In this document: positions 25,661 through 34,416 of the stretch, one piece after another
Layout of the letters: every line of letters starts with the position of its first letter
Position numbering within the stretch: the first letter of the stretch is position 1
Source of the DNA: Paracoccus denitrificans
GTDB lineage: Bacteria; Pseudomonadota; Alphaproteobacteria; Rhodobacterales; Rhodobacteraceae
NCBI GenBank assembly: GCA_005768755.1
Contig: VAFL01000021.1
Span: 1-47,420, forward strand
DNA: 47,420 nt
Direction: 5' to 3'
The notes under the pieces: model-generated
Told to the model about the DNA's origin: nothing
Database searches by the model: none
What the model saw: the letters and a program-made list of their open reading frames with translations, nothing else
Position numbers and translations under genes: made by a program

Positions 25661-27040
25661 TTAGCTTTCCGGCAGACCAAACTGTTGCAGGAATATCTCG
25701 ATCTCGGCGACAAGTCCCAGATCGAGCCCTTCATCGGCCCGCATCTCGTCCAGAGCAGCGTGTGCGCGAACCGTGGTCATACATTCAGTCTCCCGGTCCT
25801 CCGGTGCAGACCAGCGCCCCCGCAACCATGCCTCGTATTGCCCGCGCTCTTCGGTCGAGAGCAGATCGGGCGCGTGAAACGCAACGAGGCGGCGGCCGAG
25901 CTGGCGCAGGCGGGGGTCTGCAAGACTGGACACGATCTCCTGCCGTCGACGCCAGTCCGCAGGCTGGAACTTGGCAAGGAGAGTCTTGTCCGCATGGCCG
26001 TAGAAGCCGTCATAGATCTGCTTTTCTACCGGAGGCAGCGGTGCCGCAGGATCTTTGGGGAAGCGGGCGGCCAGCGCCTGCGCGACCCGCGCCCGGAAGT
26101 CAGGAGCAGTAGCGATCACATGTGCCCGCTGCACCTGGATAGCGCTGGGCGTCGAGACCGAAAGTAAAGCGGGTGACTTATTGATCGAGAAGGCCCGGAT
26201 GACCTTGGGTGTGGCATCGACGGCAGCAAAGAGCGTTGCGTCATCGACCGCAAGGAGATCTGCCGGATCAGTGGCATCAAGATCGAAGAAGGCCGCCTGA
26301 TTGGCGTTGCTGGCCGACATGCCACAGAAGCAGCCGACGGTCGCGTGCGGCGGGCCGCCGCCAAAACGCTCCACCAGCGCCATGGGCTGGTAGGTTTCAA
26401 GGCTGGCTTGAACATGCGCCTTGTCCCGGTTGGCCAGCAATTCTGCCCAGAGCGCCGGGGCACGGTCGGCGATGCGGCGGGCGATGTGTATGGTCGCCTC
26501 GACATCGCCGAGCGCATCATGCGCATCGTGTGCAGCAAAGCCGTTCAGCGGCGCTATGCGGTCCAAATTGAAGCGTAACCTGCCGTCCACCTCGACCGGC
26601 CACTCAAACAGGTCAGGCTGACGATACCAGACGGCATAGAGCGCGGTCAGCACATCGAAGCGCGTGTTGCCGTTGAACTGGGTGGCGAAGATGTCGGGCT
26701 GCAGGTTTTGATAAAAGGCCTGGCGCAGCATTTCCTCATCGAAGCGGACGCTGTTGAAACCGGTCCAGATCGCGGGAGACCAGCGCTTGATCAGCGCGCC
26801 GATTTGCTGCGCAAGCTCGAAGAACGTCGGCAAAGCCGGGTCTAGGAGCTGCGCCGGGCGCACCCCGGTAACTGCAAGCGCCCAAGGCGACGGAATGACA
26901 TGCGGCGCGATGCGGCAACGCAAATTGACGCGCTCGATCTCCGCGAGCGCATCATCCGTCAAAATGGCAGCGAATTGCAGGGGCTGATCGAATGCAGGGG
27001 AAGTGCCGGTCGTCTCCAGATCGTAGAAGGCAAAGGTCAT
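25661..27040 (-). CDS. sbcB: SbcB-like exodeoxyribonuclease I
   Basis: 459 residues, close to the 475 of E. coli ExoI. DEDDh active site: D7 and E9 (FYDLETTG), D101 (GFNSVRFDEEM), H174 and D179 (HDAHDALGDVEAT). Other ExoI traits follow: a SH3-like middle part, and a C-terminal helical region ending at 459 with KQIYDGFYGHADK. The enzyme removes nucleotides 3'-to-5' from single-stranded DNA. It is 52 bases upstream of the WYL gene on the same strand and divergent from the UPF0149-like gene, so it may belong to the island rather than to core repair. Whether it is part of the same operon cannot be decided from spacing alone. Confidence 0.87.
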   Translation of the reverse strand: MTFAFYDLETTGTSPAFDQPLQFAAILTDDALAEIERVNLRCRIAPHVIPSPWALAVTGVRPAQLLDPALPTFFELAQQIGALIKRWSPAIWTGFNSVRFDEEMLRQAFYQNLQPDIFATQFNGNTRFDVLTALYAVWYRQPDLFEWPVEVDGRLRFNLDRIAPLNGFAAHDAHDALGDVEATIHIARRIADRAPALWAELLANRDKAHVQASLETYQPMALVERFGGGPPHATVGCFCGMSASNANQAAFFDLDATDPADLLAVDDATLFAAVDATPKVIRAFSINKSPALLSVSTPSAIQVQRAHVIATAPDFRARVAQALAARFPKDPAAPLPPVEKQIYDGFYGHADKTLLAKFQPADWRRRQEIVSSLADPRLRQLGRRLVAFHAPDLLSTEERGQYEAWLRGRWSAPEDRETECMTTVRAHAALDEMRADEGLDLGLVAEIEIFLQQFGLPES

Positions 27041-27230
27041 GGGGCACTATAACTTGTGGTCACCGTCGCGTCAGCATCGATGTTCCGGTCTGGACCTGTG
27101 GCCAACGACGACGGGTCGGACCTGTTCTGGGCCAATAAGTGCCGCTCTCAGTGCTCGCGTCGGTGACAATCCCACGGCCGGCGAATAGGCTGCGAAAAAT
27201 ATAAGGGCGCGATTCAGAAAGTGGGGATAC

Positions 27231-29351
27231 GTGTCGGAAGGACCGATCGAGACAGCATTGGCGGAACTGTCGCGGCTGCAGGACGATGATAGTGCGCGCG
27301 GCGAGGTTCTCGACCGCGCAAGTTTTTCGATGCTGCATCGGCCAGCATTGGGTGGCCGTCTGGTCGCGAAGCTCTGCGCCACGAAGGAGAGTGCCCCGGA
27401 GCTGGAGCCACTCACCGAATTGCTGGCATCGGCACTGGATGCCGCACGTATCGCTAGGGAGAACCGAAAGAAGCGAGGTGATACCTTTCTAGAGGCCGTG
27501 GCAGATGCGGTCGAACTGGCTTCTGGCCAGGGGCGCCTGAGCCCCTTCCACCGCCTGCTCCTTGCAAGCGCATGGACCACGAACGGACTGCCCGCACCCA
27601 CATCTCTGGAGGTTTCTGCCGCCGATATGATGCTCGCAGCGCCCAGTCCTGCCCCGCAGGATCGTGTCGCGGCGGAGGCGGCGCTGGAAGATCTGTTCCG
27701 CAGTCTGATCGAGCAGACCGAAGGCGATGCGCTCGCGCTGCATGCAGCGCTGACCGAGACGTTCCCAGCAATGCCGTCGGCAATGCGTCAGCATGTCATT
27801 GCATGGTCGGTTGGACGATCGGAGCCGATCCACGCGAAGCTGGCATGTTTCTGGCTGCTCGATCCGTCAGCGCAGATCCGCGCTGCGGCGGCGCACGCCT
27901 TGGGCGAACGCGCCGCGACAGGCACGCTCTCGCAGGAGATAGCGGGCAAGATGGTGATCCTGCGCAGCTGGATGCCTCAGGACGAGGCCCGCGCCTCGGT
28001 GGACAAGGCATTGAAACTCGCCATGCGGTCGGGTCTGGCGACCGGCGCGTCAGCCAAGCCGTGGACTATCCATTCGGTCATGGCCACACTGCCCGATGGC
28101 GGCGGCGCGCAAAGCCTCATGATCGCGCTGCAGTCGGGCGGCAGCCGCAAGACCGCGATGCTGCTCTTCAAGCAGGGCCACGGGGTCAAGGACGCCTACA
28201 CCGTGCCCTGCAAATCGGCGAACGAACAGAAGGCGCTGTTAAGCCGCATCAGCCAGGAGACCGGCGCGGTCAAGGTGCCCCTCTCCTGGCTCGAAGGCAG
28301 CCTCGCCATGGCGCTGGCCGATGGCCTTGCAGCAGGGTTGCCCCCGGCCGCGGGCCTCATCGAGGTGGCGGAACTTTGCGGCCTCGATAAGCTGCGGCCG
28401 GAAGCGGTCACGACCGAGGCCCTGATCGCGGCGCTGCCCGTCGCGGAACGCATACGCGGTCTCTCGGCTCCGGCGCAAGGCAAGCTGATCAATGCCAGCG
28501 AGGGCTGGTGGGATCGCCATGAGATCGTCCAGAGTTGGTTCGAGGAAAGTGATCATGCGCATGAGGTGCTCGAGGGCCGCCACAACCCGCGCGCGCTGGA
28601 CGCGGCGCTCTGGCGATGGCTCGAGACCCGGCGCGACTTCTGGGCGCGGCTTGTCGCGCGGGCGGCAGATGTGCTGGCCGCAAGCGACCACCCGGACGCC
28701 GCCAGCTTCACGGCCACGGCAATGGCGCTCCTCGAAGGACGCGATCTGAAGAAGATCCCGGTCATGGCCGATGTCCACGACCAGACAATCGAGGCGTGGG
28801 TGTTCGACGATCCTGACGTGGATCAGGACGCCACGCTTGAGGAATGGGTGGAAGAGGCGGAGGCAGATGCGCCAAAGCCGGAGCGGAAGGGCGAACTGGC
28901 GCGCCTCGTGAAAGGCTCGGCGATCACGGCGGACTGGATAGACGGGTTCCTGATGTCGGCCACCATCGCGCCGAAGGTGATCGCGCCGAACAGGTGGCTA
29001 CCCGAGATCCTCGGCAGCGCCATTGGCAACCTCACGTCGGATAGTATCCAGCGCTTCGCCGATCTGATCCTGATGCGCGCGAACGCCTGCTTGGACCAAG
29101 CGAAAGAGGCTGCGGAGTTTTCAGCGGCGATGTCCGCGCGAAGCCAGATGGCCATGCGGGACTGGGCGGCCGGGTTCAGTTATGCCTGTGGGCATTTCCG
29201 ATCATCCTGGCCCGCAAAGTCGACCGGCCCGGATGATCGGGCGATGATGCAGCGCGTTGCCGATGCGATGGCCACGGGCTTCAGCGCTGCCGAGGTGAAG
29301 GCGCTCAGCCAGTGGATAGCCGCGCGCCATAATCGAAACTGCGGTTCCTGA
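27231..29351 (+). CDS. Large protein with a UPF0149-like C-terminus, unknown function
   Basis: 706 residues. No catalytic motif is visible. The middle is rich in Ala/Leu helices in a repeat-like arrangement (for example ACFWLLDPSAQIRAAAAHAL at about 207-226, which looks like a HEAT repeat). Near 567-596 is ADWIDGFLMSATIAPKVIAP followed by NRWLPEILG, a match to the core of the UPF0149 (YecA/YgfB) family. A DD-E stretch precedes it (FDDPDVDQDATLEEWVEE). The start is GTG at 27231 with GTGGGGA ahead. It is transcribed away from the SbcB-like exonuclease, sharing a 190-base divergent promoter region. Its place at the edge of the defence genes suggests a partner or sensor role, which is inference only. 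Confidence 0.7.
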   Translation: MSEGPIETALAELSRLQDDDSARGEVLDRASFSMLHRPALGGRLVAKLCATKESAPELEPLTELLASALDAARIARENRKKRGDTFLEAVADAVELASGQGRLSPFHRLLLASAWTTNGLPAPTSLEVSAADMMLAAPSPAPQDRVAAEAALEDLFRSLIEQTEGDALALHAALTETFPAMPSAMRQHVIAWSVGRSEPIHAKLACFWLLDPSAQIRAAAAHALGERAATGTLSQEIAGKMVILRSWMPQDEARASVDKALKLAMRSGLATGASAKPWTIHSVMATLPDGGGAQSLMIALQSGGSRKTAMLLFKQGHGVKDAYTVPCKSANEQKALLSRISQETGAVKVPLSWLEGSLAMALADGLAAGLPPAAGLIEVAELCGLDKLRPEAVTTEALIAALPVAERIRGLSAPAQGKLINASEGWWDRHEIVQSWFEESDHAHEVLEGRHNPRALDAALWRWLETRRDFWARLVARAADVLAASDHPDAASFTATAMALLEGRDLKKIPVMADVHDQTIEAWVFDDPDVDQDATLEEWVEEAEADAPKPERKGELARLVKGSAITADWIDGFLMSATIAPKVIAPNRWLPEILGSAIGNLTSDSIQRFADLILMRANACLDQAKEAAEFSAAMSARSQMAMRDWAAGFSYACGHFRSSWPAKSTGPDDRAMMQRVADAMATGFSAAEVKALSQWIAARHNRNCGS

Positions 29352-29363
29352 AGCCCGCGACTT

Positions 29364-29384
29364 CCGCCGAATTTCGTTCGGTGG
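29364..29384 (+). terminator. Stem-loop after the UPF0149-like gene
   Basis: CCGCCGAA (29364-29371) and TTCGGTGG (29377-29384) pair at seven of eight positions around a 5-base loop, 12 bases after the stop. No T-run follows, so it would be a weak terminator or a stabilising end. Confidence 0.4.
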
Positions 29385-29508
29385 GGGGAACGCAGGAGTT
29401 CTTGTGCCACGCATCCTGCGGAACTGAGGCTTCCCGTCGGCGCTGAAAGTGGTGCTGTATGAGAGGAATCGCAACAGAGGCACACATTTGGAAAGCGACG
29501 ATGTCCCC

Positions 29509-30495
29509 TCAGGCGTTCGGTTGTAATGCTGACGAGGTTTTCCCCATCGCTCGAGCCATGCTCAACAGGCGCCTGCAGGCCGGATTATCGTTTCTATCCG
29601 ACCAGACCATGCTGAAGGGCAGCACTTCATCCGCCAGTTGCCGGAATGCGATCCCCGGAAACTGCCCAACGGTGGTGGCTTCGCTTGTCAGCGTTAGCCC
29701 CCGACCGACAGCTACCAGCGACAGGATATTGTCGCGGCCCACATGCTGGGATTGAATGTCAGGGTGATGACCGAGACCGGCAAGGTGAGCAACCAGATAG
29801 TCGTGGATCTCCTGGCCCGGTGCGACATCGCTCACGATGAAGCGTTCACCTGTCAGATCAGGCCATTCGAGTTCGGCTTTGGCGGCCAAGGGATGGCCAG
29901 CAGGCAGCACCACGAAGACCCGTTCGCACCAGAGATGCTCCGTTTCGCAGCCATCCCAGGGTGCCGTTCCGGTTATGAAAGCGATGTCCAGATCCAACTG
30001 CCGGACGGCAGCGACGTGCTCGGACGGATTTCCATCTATAAGATCGACCTGAACGGTCGGATGGCGCGTCCCGAACCGTCGCAGGAGGTTAAACAGAAAT
30101 CCCGACGCCAGCGAAGAAAATATCCCGACCTTGAGCAGTCCCTGGTCAGCCCGACCGACCGCGGCAACCTTGGTCACGCCGATGTCGATCTGCCGAAGAG
30201 CATGCCGGGCGCTGCGCAGAAACTCCTGCCCGGCGACCGTCAGCCGCACCCCGCCCGAATGTCGTATGAATAGTGAGGCACCCAATTCATCCTCAAGGTC
30301 GCGGATCTGGCGGCTGACCGATGATTCATTGATGTCCAAGGCGATTGCAGCCTTGCGGAAGCTCCCGTGGTCGGCCGCAGCAAGGAAATGCCGCAACTGG
30401 CGCAACCGGATTGTGCTCTTACCAGCGCTGCCCTCGACAATACGCGCGAGGACGGAGCTACCAGATGGGGCGTCCCTGTTTCGGTGCATAGGCAT
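29509..30495 (-). CDS. LysR-family transcriptional regulator
   Basis: 328 residues. The winged helix-turn-helix spans about 29-90: IRLRQLRHFLAAADHGSFRK then ALDINESSVSRQIRDLEDEL. The effector domain follows in the usual two-lobe order (LLKVGIFSSLASGFLFNLLR, LDLDIAFITG, ERFIVSDVAPGQEIHDYL). The 28 residues before the helix-turn-helix are long for the family, so a start downstream of 30495 (for example the GTG codons in that stretch) is possible. It is divergent from the TetR gene, with 231 bases between. No metabolic gene adjoins it, so the target is unknown; similar LysR genes occur at the edges of trb-type conjugation regions. Confidence 0.9.
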   Translation of the reverse strand: MPMHRNRDAPSGSSVLARIVEGSAGKSTIRLRQLRHFLAAADHGSFRKAAIALDINESSVSRQIRDLEDELGASLFIRHSGGVRLTVAGQEFLRSARHALRQIDIGVTKVAAVGRADQGLLKVGIFSSLASGFLFNLLRRFGTRHPTVQVDLIDGNPSEHVAAVRQLDLDIAFITGTAPWDGCETEHLWCERVFVVLPAGHPLAAKAELEWPDLTGERFIVSDVAPGQEIHDYLVAHLAGLGHHPDIQSQHVGRDNILSLVAVGRGLTLTSEATTVGQFPGIAFRQLADEVLPFSMVWSDRNDNPACRRLLSMARAMGKTSSALQPNA

Positions 30496-30623
30496 GGCAC
30501 ATCATCCCGAACCGCAGTCGTCTTCTGGCCAGCGCTCGGTCGCGGCCTGCCAGCGAAGGCGATGGTGCGTGCCGTGATGGCCAGGTTCATACGCGACCAT
30601 CTGCCGTCCTCCACACCTCAAAC

Positions 30624-30726
30624 TTAATACCATTCAGTTCCCAGATGGTGCTGCTTGACATCGGCTCCGTCAACGAAAAAAATAAATCGTATTCAGTTTC
30701 AGCGGACAGTCGCAACAGGGATCTCG
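30624..30726 (+). promoter_or_regulatory. Putative tetR promoter with repeated ATTCAGTT
   Basis: TTGACA (30655-30660) is followed after about 20 bases by the AT-rich AATAAAT (30681-30687), a fair promoter. The octamer ATTCAGTT occurs twice, at about 30632 and 30691, flanking it. ACCAT (30630-30634) and ATGGT (30646-30650) form an inverted repeat with 11 bases between. These are operator candidates for the TetR or LysR protein. Confidence 0.35.
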
Positions 30727-31359
30727 ATGGCTCGCCCCCGAAAAGAGCAGGAACTTGATATTGCTCGCCGTGCGGTCGAGGAAACGATCCGTCTGCTGGC
30801 ACAGCAAGGCGACTTCGATGTTCCACTGACCTCGGTGGCACAGGCCGTGGGCTGCACGGCGCCGGCCCTTTACGGCCATTTCCGCAACAAGAATGCTTTA
30901 CTGCGCGCGGCGCGCGACGAAGGATTTGGACGCCTCTACAACGAGAAGTTCGCGGTTTTCGAACAGATGCGAGGCGATCCGTTCGGCTATTTGCGCGATG
31001 GCAGCTATGCCTATGCGCGCTTCGCCCTGGAGAACCCCACTCTGTACCGGCTGATGTTCTCACCGCCCCCGAAGCTTGGGGTGAGCGATGATCCGTGGTC
31101 AAGCGAAGCGGGTCGTCAGGTCCTGAGTCTGCTGCTGACAGGCCTGCGCTCATCTCAGGAGCATGGTTACTTGCCGGGTGCTGACCTGCAACGCTACGGC
31201 TTCATGTTCTGGTCAACGATCCATGGAGCGGTCAGTCTGAACATTCAGAACCGCCTGCTGGACCACGCGGCGAAGTGGGACTCGACGCAGAGCGTGATAG
31301 ACGCGCTCATGGAGATGATCGCGGCAACCGGCCCGGCCAAACACCCGATCACGTCATGA
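30727..31359 (+). CDS. TetR/AcrR-family transcriptional regulator
   Basis: 210 residues. Helix-turn-helix at about 12-55: ETIRLLAQQGDFDVPLTSVA then VGCTAPALYGHFRNKNALLR. The C-terminal part (about 75-200) matches the TetR_C_33/WHG-like ligand domain (FALENPTLYRLMFSPP, WSTIHGAVSLNIQNRL). I use the ATG at 30727 because AGGGA precedes it and the protein then begins MARPRKEQE, typical of the family; an earlier in-frame TTG at 30655 falls on the likely -35 box. The 3' end overlaps the convergent DUF2274 gene by 6 bases. It may control the conjugation operon or itself. Confidence 0.9.
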   Translation: MARPRKEQELDIARRAVEETIRLLAQQGDFDVPLTSVAQAVGCTAPALYGHFRNKNALLRAARDEGFGRLYNEKFAVFEQMRGDPFGYLRDGSYAYARFALENPTLYRLMFSPPPKLGVSDDPWSSEAGRQVLSLLLTGLRSSQEHGYLPGADLQRYGFMFWSTIHGAVSLNIQNRLLDHAAKWDSTQSVIDALMEMIAATGPAKHPITS

Positions 31360-31575
31360 GCGGATCTTTCGCGCCTTTGCAAAGCCACGATCCGTGGCGA
31401 TGAACCGCTCCAACATCGGTACGATCAGCCTGACGGGATCGGCGGTGGGCTGGCCGGTCTCGCGGGCCAGTACCTCGGCATAGGCGACCAGATCGCGGTG
31501 AAGCGACGCGGGCAGTTCCACCGTCACCTTCACGGGCTTGTCGTCGGGGAGCGGGCCGAGTTTCAGCTTTGTCAT
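31354..31575 (-). CDS. DUF2274 protein of trb operons
   Basis: 73 residues: MTKLKLGPLPDDKPVKVTVE, LPASLHRDLVAYAEVLARET, then a basic tail. DUF2274 proteins are found at the end of trbI-containing operons in alphaproteobacterial and Tn4371-like mobile elements. The pattern of a short beta strand followed by a helix suggests a ribbon-helix-helix-like DNA binder, but this is not proven. It starts two bases after the trbI stop on the same strand and is the last gene of the conjugation operon. Confidence 0.85.
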   Translation of the reverse strand: MTKLKLGPLPDDKPVKVTVELPASLHRDLVAYAEVLARETGQPTADPVRLIVPMLERFIATDRGFAKARKIRS

Positions 31576-31577
31576 GG

Positions 31578-32705
31578 TCAACCTCCTGCCGGCTCGAATA
31601 CCAGATCGCGGGTGACGATGATCCTGACCGGGTAGCCAGGACGGATCGTCAGTGTCGGTACGACCTGCAACTGGCGCTGGACGATCTGCTGACCCGCCTG
31701 GTTGATGGTATCCTGCGCCCCGTCGCGTATGGCGCGGATCAGTCGATCCTCGTCGCTGCTGGCCAATTCCGCACCGACCGCAAGCAAGGTCGAGAGGCCA
31801 GCGGCCCGCATCAGATCCCACCAGTGGTAATCCACGCCATCCTCAAGCCCGGCGTAACCGGAAGCGTCCGCACCCGGCAGGCGCTCCAGGACGATGGAGC
31901 GGCCGCCGGGCAGGATCAGGCGATTCCAGACCAACAGGACGCGGCGCTGGCCGAAGGTCACACCGTCATCATATTGGCCGATGATGCGCGTTCCCTGCGG
32001 GATCAGCAACAAGCTGCCGGTCGGGCTGTCATAGACGTTCTCGGTCACTTGGGCCGTGATCTGGCCGGGCAGATCGGAACGGATGCCGGTGATAAGCGCC
32101 GCCGGGATCACCGCCCCGGCCTGAAGGATATAGGGCGATGCCGGTGGTGCGACGCGATCCGGGGCGACGGTTTGCCGGTCCACAGGCCCGTTGAGAAAAG
32201 CGGTATGGCGATCCTGCGCTGGAGCCTGACCACCGAGATCGAGACCCGCGAGGCCGGGCATGGTCGTTCCCGGCGTCGCTCCAGCCCGCGGGCCAGACTG
32301 GAAGAACACGCCGCTCAGACGAGCGGCTTCTTCCTCGGCGAGACGACGCTGCTCATCTGGATCAACGGCGGGCGCCGTGATGGTCGGTGGCGCGACCGGC
32401 TGCCCCCGATTCTGCGCCTCAAGTATCGGGCGACCGAGATCGCCCGGCAACGCCGGTCCCAGGACCGGGCCGGTATAGTCGCGCGGCAGGCCGGCAAGCC
32501 CATCTGCTGTGGGGCGGTTCTCGGTCGAATAGAGTTCGCCGCCGCCCGGCCCGGCATCGCGGGTCTGGAGAGCGTAGATCAGTGCCCCGCCAATGCCGAG
32601 AAGGGCAACGGCTCCGGCGCCTGCCAGCACCTTGCGGGACAGGCGGGTGACGCGGGGCGGCTCGGCGCGCAACCGCATGGGGGCTGCGGTGTCGGTATCG
32701 CTCAT
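31578..32705 (-). CDS. trbI: Conjugal transfer protein TrbI (VirB10-like)
   Basis: 375 residues. A short cytoplasmic N-terminus, one membrane helix (about 24-45, VLAGAGAVALLGIGGALIYA), a Pro-rich periplasmic linker, and the C-terminal VirB10 beta-barrel domain: ASPYILQAGAVIPAALITGI, QVTENVYDSPTGSLLLIPQG, GVTFGQRRVLLVWNRLILPG. It spans the envelope as part of the type IV secretion core with TrbG and TrbF. Start ATG at 32705 (MSDTDTAAP), overlapping the trbG stop by 4 bases (ATGA). The open frame extends far upstream antisense to nothing useful and within trbG; that part is not coding for TrbI. Confidence 0.95.
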   Translation of the reverse strand: MSDTDTAAPMRLRAEPPRVTRLSRKVLAGAGAVALLGIGGALIYALQTRDAGPGGGELYSTENRPTADGLAGLPRDYTGPVLGPALPGDLGRPILEAQNRGQPVAPPTITAPAVDPDEQRRLAEEEAARLSGVFFQSGPRAGATPGTTMPGLAGLDLGGQAPAQDRHTAFLNGPVDRQTVAPDRVAPPASPYILQAGAVIPAALITGIRSDLPGQITAQVTENVYDSPTGSLLLIPQGTRIIGQYDDGVTFGQRRVLLVWNRLILPGGRSIVLERLPGADASGYAGLEDGVDYHWWDLMRAAGLSTLLAVGAELASSDEDRLIRAIRDGAQDTINQAGQQIVQRQLQVVPTLTIRPGYPVRIIVTRDLVFEPAGG

Positions 32706-33730
32706 GAGGGTGATCCTCCCGTGGTCGCACCGGCTGGCTGGGCTGCGGCCCGCGTCTGCTCGACGCGGACGATCCTGACGACCTGCTGGCGGTCGCCGCT
32801 GCCGAGGCGAAGTTCCGCTGCGCCGAACAGGCGGTCCACGATCAGGACGTTCCGATGGATGCGGGAATTGACGATCTGCGGTTCGCCGTCCGATCCAAGG
32901 ACGAACAGAGGCGGCATCTCTCCCTGCACGATGCCACGCGGGAAGACGACATAGACGCGCCTGCCGTCGTCGAAGACGGAAACCGGCCGCCATGGCGGGC
33001 TGCTGCCCTGCACCTGCAAGCCGTAACGATAGTTGCGCGCGGTCTCGGCCGGGATGACGGGGGCTGAGGGCGTGGTCACGCGGCTTCCCGGCGGTGGTGT
33101 CGGATACGCCCATGCCACGGCAGGCATATAGAGAGCTTCGCGGGCGCGGAGTTCGATCATGTAGATGCGCCGGTCGGTGGTGATGACGAGGTTGGTCGAA
33201 ATGTCCGGTCGGGTCGGCTTCACCAGCACATGCACCCGGCGGGTCGGGCCGCTGCCGCTCTCCGTGTCACCGATGATCCAGCGGGTGGTGTCTCCGGCGG
33301 CAATCGGCCCCGCGCCGGTCAGGCTTTCGCCCGGCTCCAGCGCGATGGTGGTGATTTGCCCGACTGCGGCATAGACCTGATAGAGCGCGCCTTCCGACCA
33401 GGGATAAATCTGGATGGCATTATAGTAGCCTTCCCGGCGCGGCTCGACGCGGGCGGCGGCATTGGCGTTCTCGACGCGGGCCGTCGCCGTGCCGGCAGCC
33501 TCGCCGCCCCGCGCCACAGTCCAGGCGGGCGGGACGTGCAGCGGCCGGGGCGTTGTGTCGGCTGCGGCGGCCTGCACGGTCGGCACCGGCGGCACATCGG
33601 CGTCGTAGCTGAACTGCGGCGTCCGGTTGGTGGCGCAGCCGGCCAGCATGGTGGCGGAAAGCAGCAAAGCCGCGAAGGCGGGTTTGCGGAAAACCGGAAG
33701 CCCGGCTTTGCGGAAAGTCGTGGCGGTCAT
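32702..33730 (-). CDS. trbG: Conjugal transfer protein TrbG (VirB9-like lipoprotein)
   Basis: 342 residues. A lipoprotein signal with lipobox MLAGC (Cys32). The TrbG/VirB9 domain shows QIYPWSEGALYQVYAAVGQI and TTIALEPGESLTGAGPIAAG, then DTTRWIIGD, and the C-terminal NYRYGLQVQGSSPPWRPVSV, FDDGRRVYVVFPRG. It forms the outer-membrane part of the T4SS core complex with TrbI. Start ATG at 33730 (MTATTFRKAG), overlapping the trbF stop by 4 bases. Confidence 0.95.
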   Translation of the reverse strand: MTATTFRKAGLPVFRKPAFAALLLSATMLAGCATNRTPQFSYDADVPPVPTVQAAAADTTPRPLHVPPAWTVARGGEAAGTATARVENANAAARVEPRREGYYNAIQIYPWSEGALYQVYAAVGQITTIALEPGESLTGAGPIAAGDTTRWIIGDTESGSGPTRRVHVLVKPTRPDISTNLVITTDRRIYMIELRAREALYMPAVAWAYPTPPPGSRVTTPSAPVIPAETARNYRYGLQVQGSSPPWRPVSVFDDGRRVYVVFPRGIVQGEMPPLFVLGSDGEPQIVNSRIHRNVLIVDRLFGAAELRLGSGDRQQVVRIVRVEQTRAAAQPAGATTGGSPS

Positions 33731-34416
33731 TGGCTCATCTCCCGCGACCAGTTGATCGCGTTGACATAGATTCCGAGGGGATTGGAGCGCAGCCGCTCGG
33801 CATTGCGCGGGGTCTGGATCACGACCGTCAGGATCGCGGTCCATCGCTCGGTGGTGGAGAGTTGGCCGTTCTCGTAGTGCCGCTCAGACCAGGCCACACG
33901 GAAACTGTCCGGCGACGCCCGGATGATGCTCGATACTTCGACGGCTACCTGCTGGCGGCCGACGCGCGTGAAGGGATCGTTGGAGCGGGCATAGTCGTTC
34001 AATGCGGCCGCGCCCCGGTCGGTGGTGAACTCGTAAGCCCTGAGCCAGTTCTGGCGGACGACGATGGCGTCGGCCGGGAGCGCGCGCACCTGTTCGATGA
34101 AACGGCCGAGGTGAAAGGCGATCTGCGGGTCGGTCGGCCGATAATCGGCTGCTGCCGGCGCGACGGCTTGCGCCTGGCCGAGATTGTCCACCTGAACGAC
34201 CCATGGCACGATGCTCCCACGCGCCGATTGCCAGACAAGAGCGCCGGCGAAACCTGCCGCGAGGATCAAGGAGCCGAACGCCATGTAGCGCCAGTTCCTT
34301 GCCTGGACCCGGGCCGAGCCGATGCGGTCGTCCCAGACCTGCGCGGCGCGCTGATAGGGCGTTTCGGGTTCCGGCATCTTGCCGTAATGGGTCGTCGGTC
34401 GTTTGAAGATGTTCAT
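33727..34416 (-). CDS. trbF: Conjugal transfer protein TrbF (VirB8-like)
   Basis: 229 residues: a cytoplasmic N-terminus (MNIFKRPTTHYGKMPEPETP), one membrane helix (about 44-63), and a periplasmic VirB8-like NTF2 fold (PWVVQVDNLGQAQAVAPAA, DPQIAFHLGRFIEQVRALP, VEVSSIIRASPDSFRVAWSE, RWTAILTVVIQTPRNAERLR). VirB8-like subunits link the inner-membrane complex with the core. The gene overlaps trbL and trbG by 4 bases each. Confidence 0.95.
   Translation of the reverse strand: MNIFKRPTTHYGKMPEPETPYQRAAQVWDDRIGSARVQARNWRYMAFGSLILAAGFAGALVWQSARGSIVPWVVQVDNLGQAQAVAPAAADYRPTDPQIAFHLGRFIEQVRALPADAIVVRQNWLRAYEFTTDRGAAALNDYARSNDPFTRVGRQQVAVEVSSIIRASPDSFRVAWSERHYENGQLSTTERWTAILTVVIQTPRNAERLRSNPLGIYVNAINWSREMSQ

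Noticed and set aside
30655..30726. Upstream TTG start extending the TetR protein by 24 residues
   Set aside because: The TTG is part of a likely TTGACA promoter box, the extra residues are not of family type, and the ATG at 30727 has an AGGGA site.
31569..32954. 461-codon open frame on the plus strand
   Set aside because: Antisense to trbI and trbG; composition is a GC-rich shadow.
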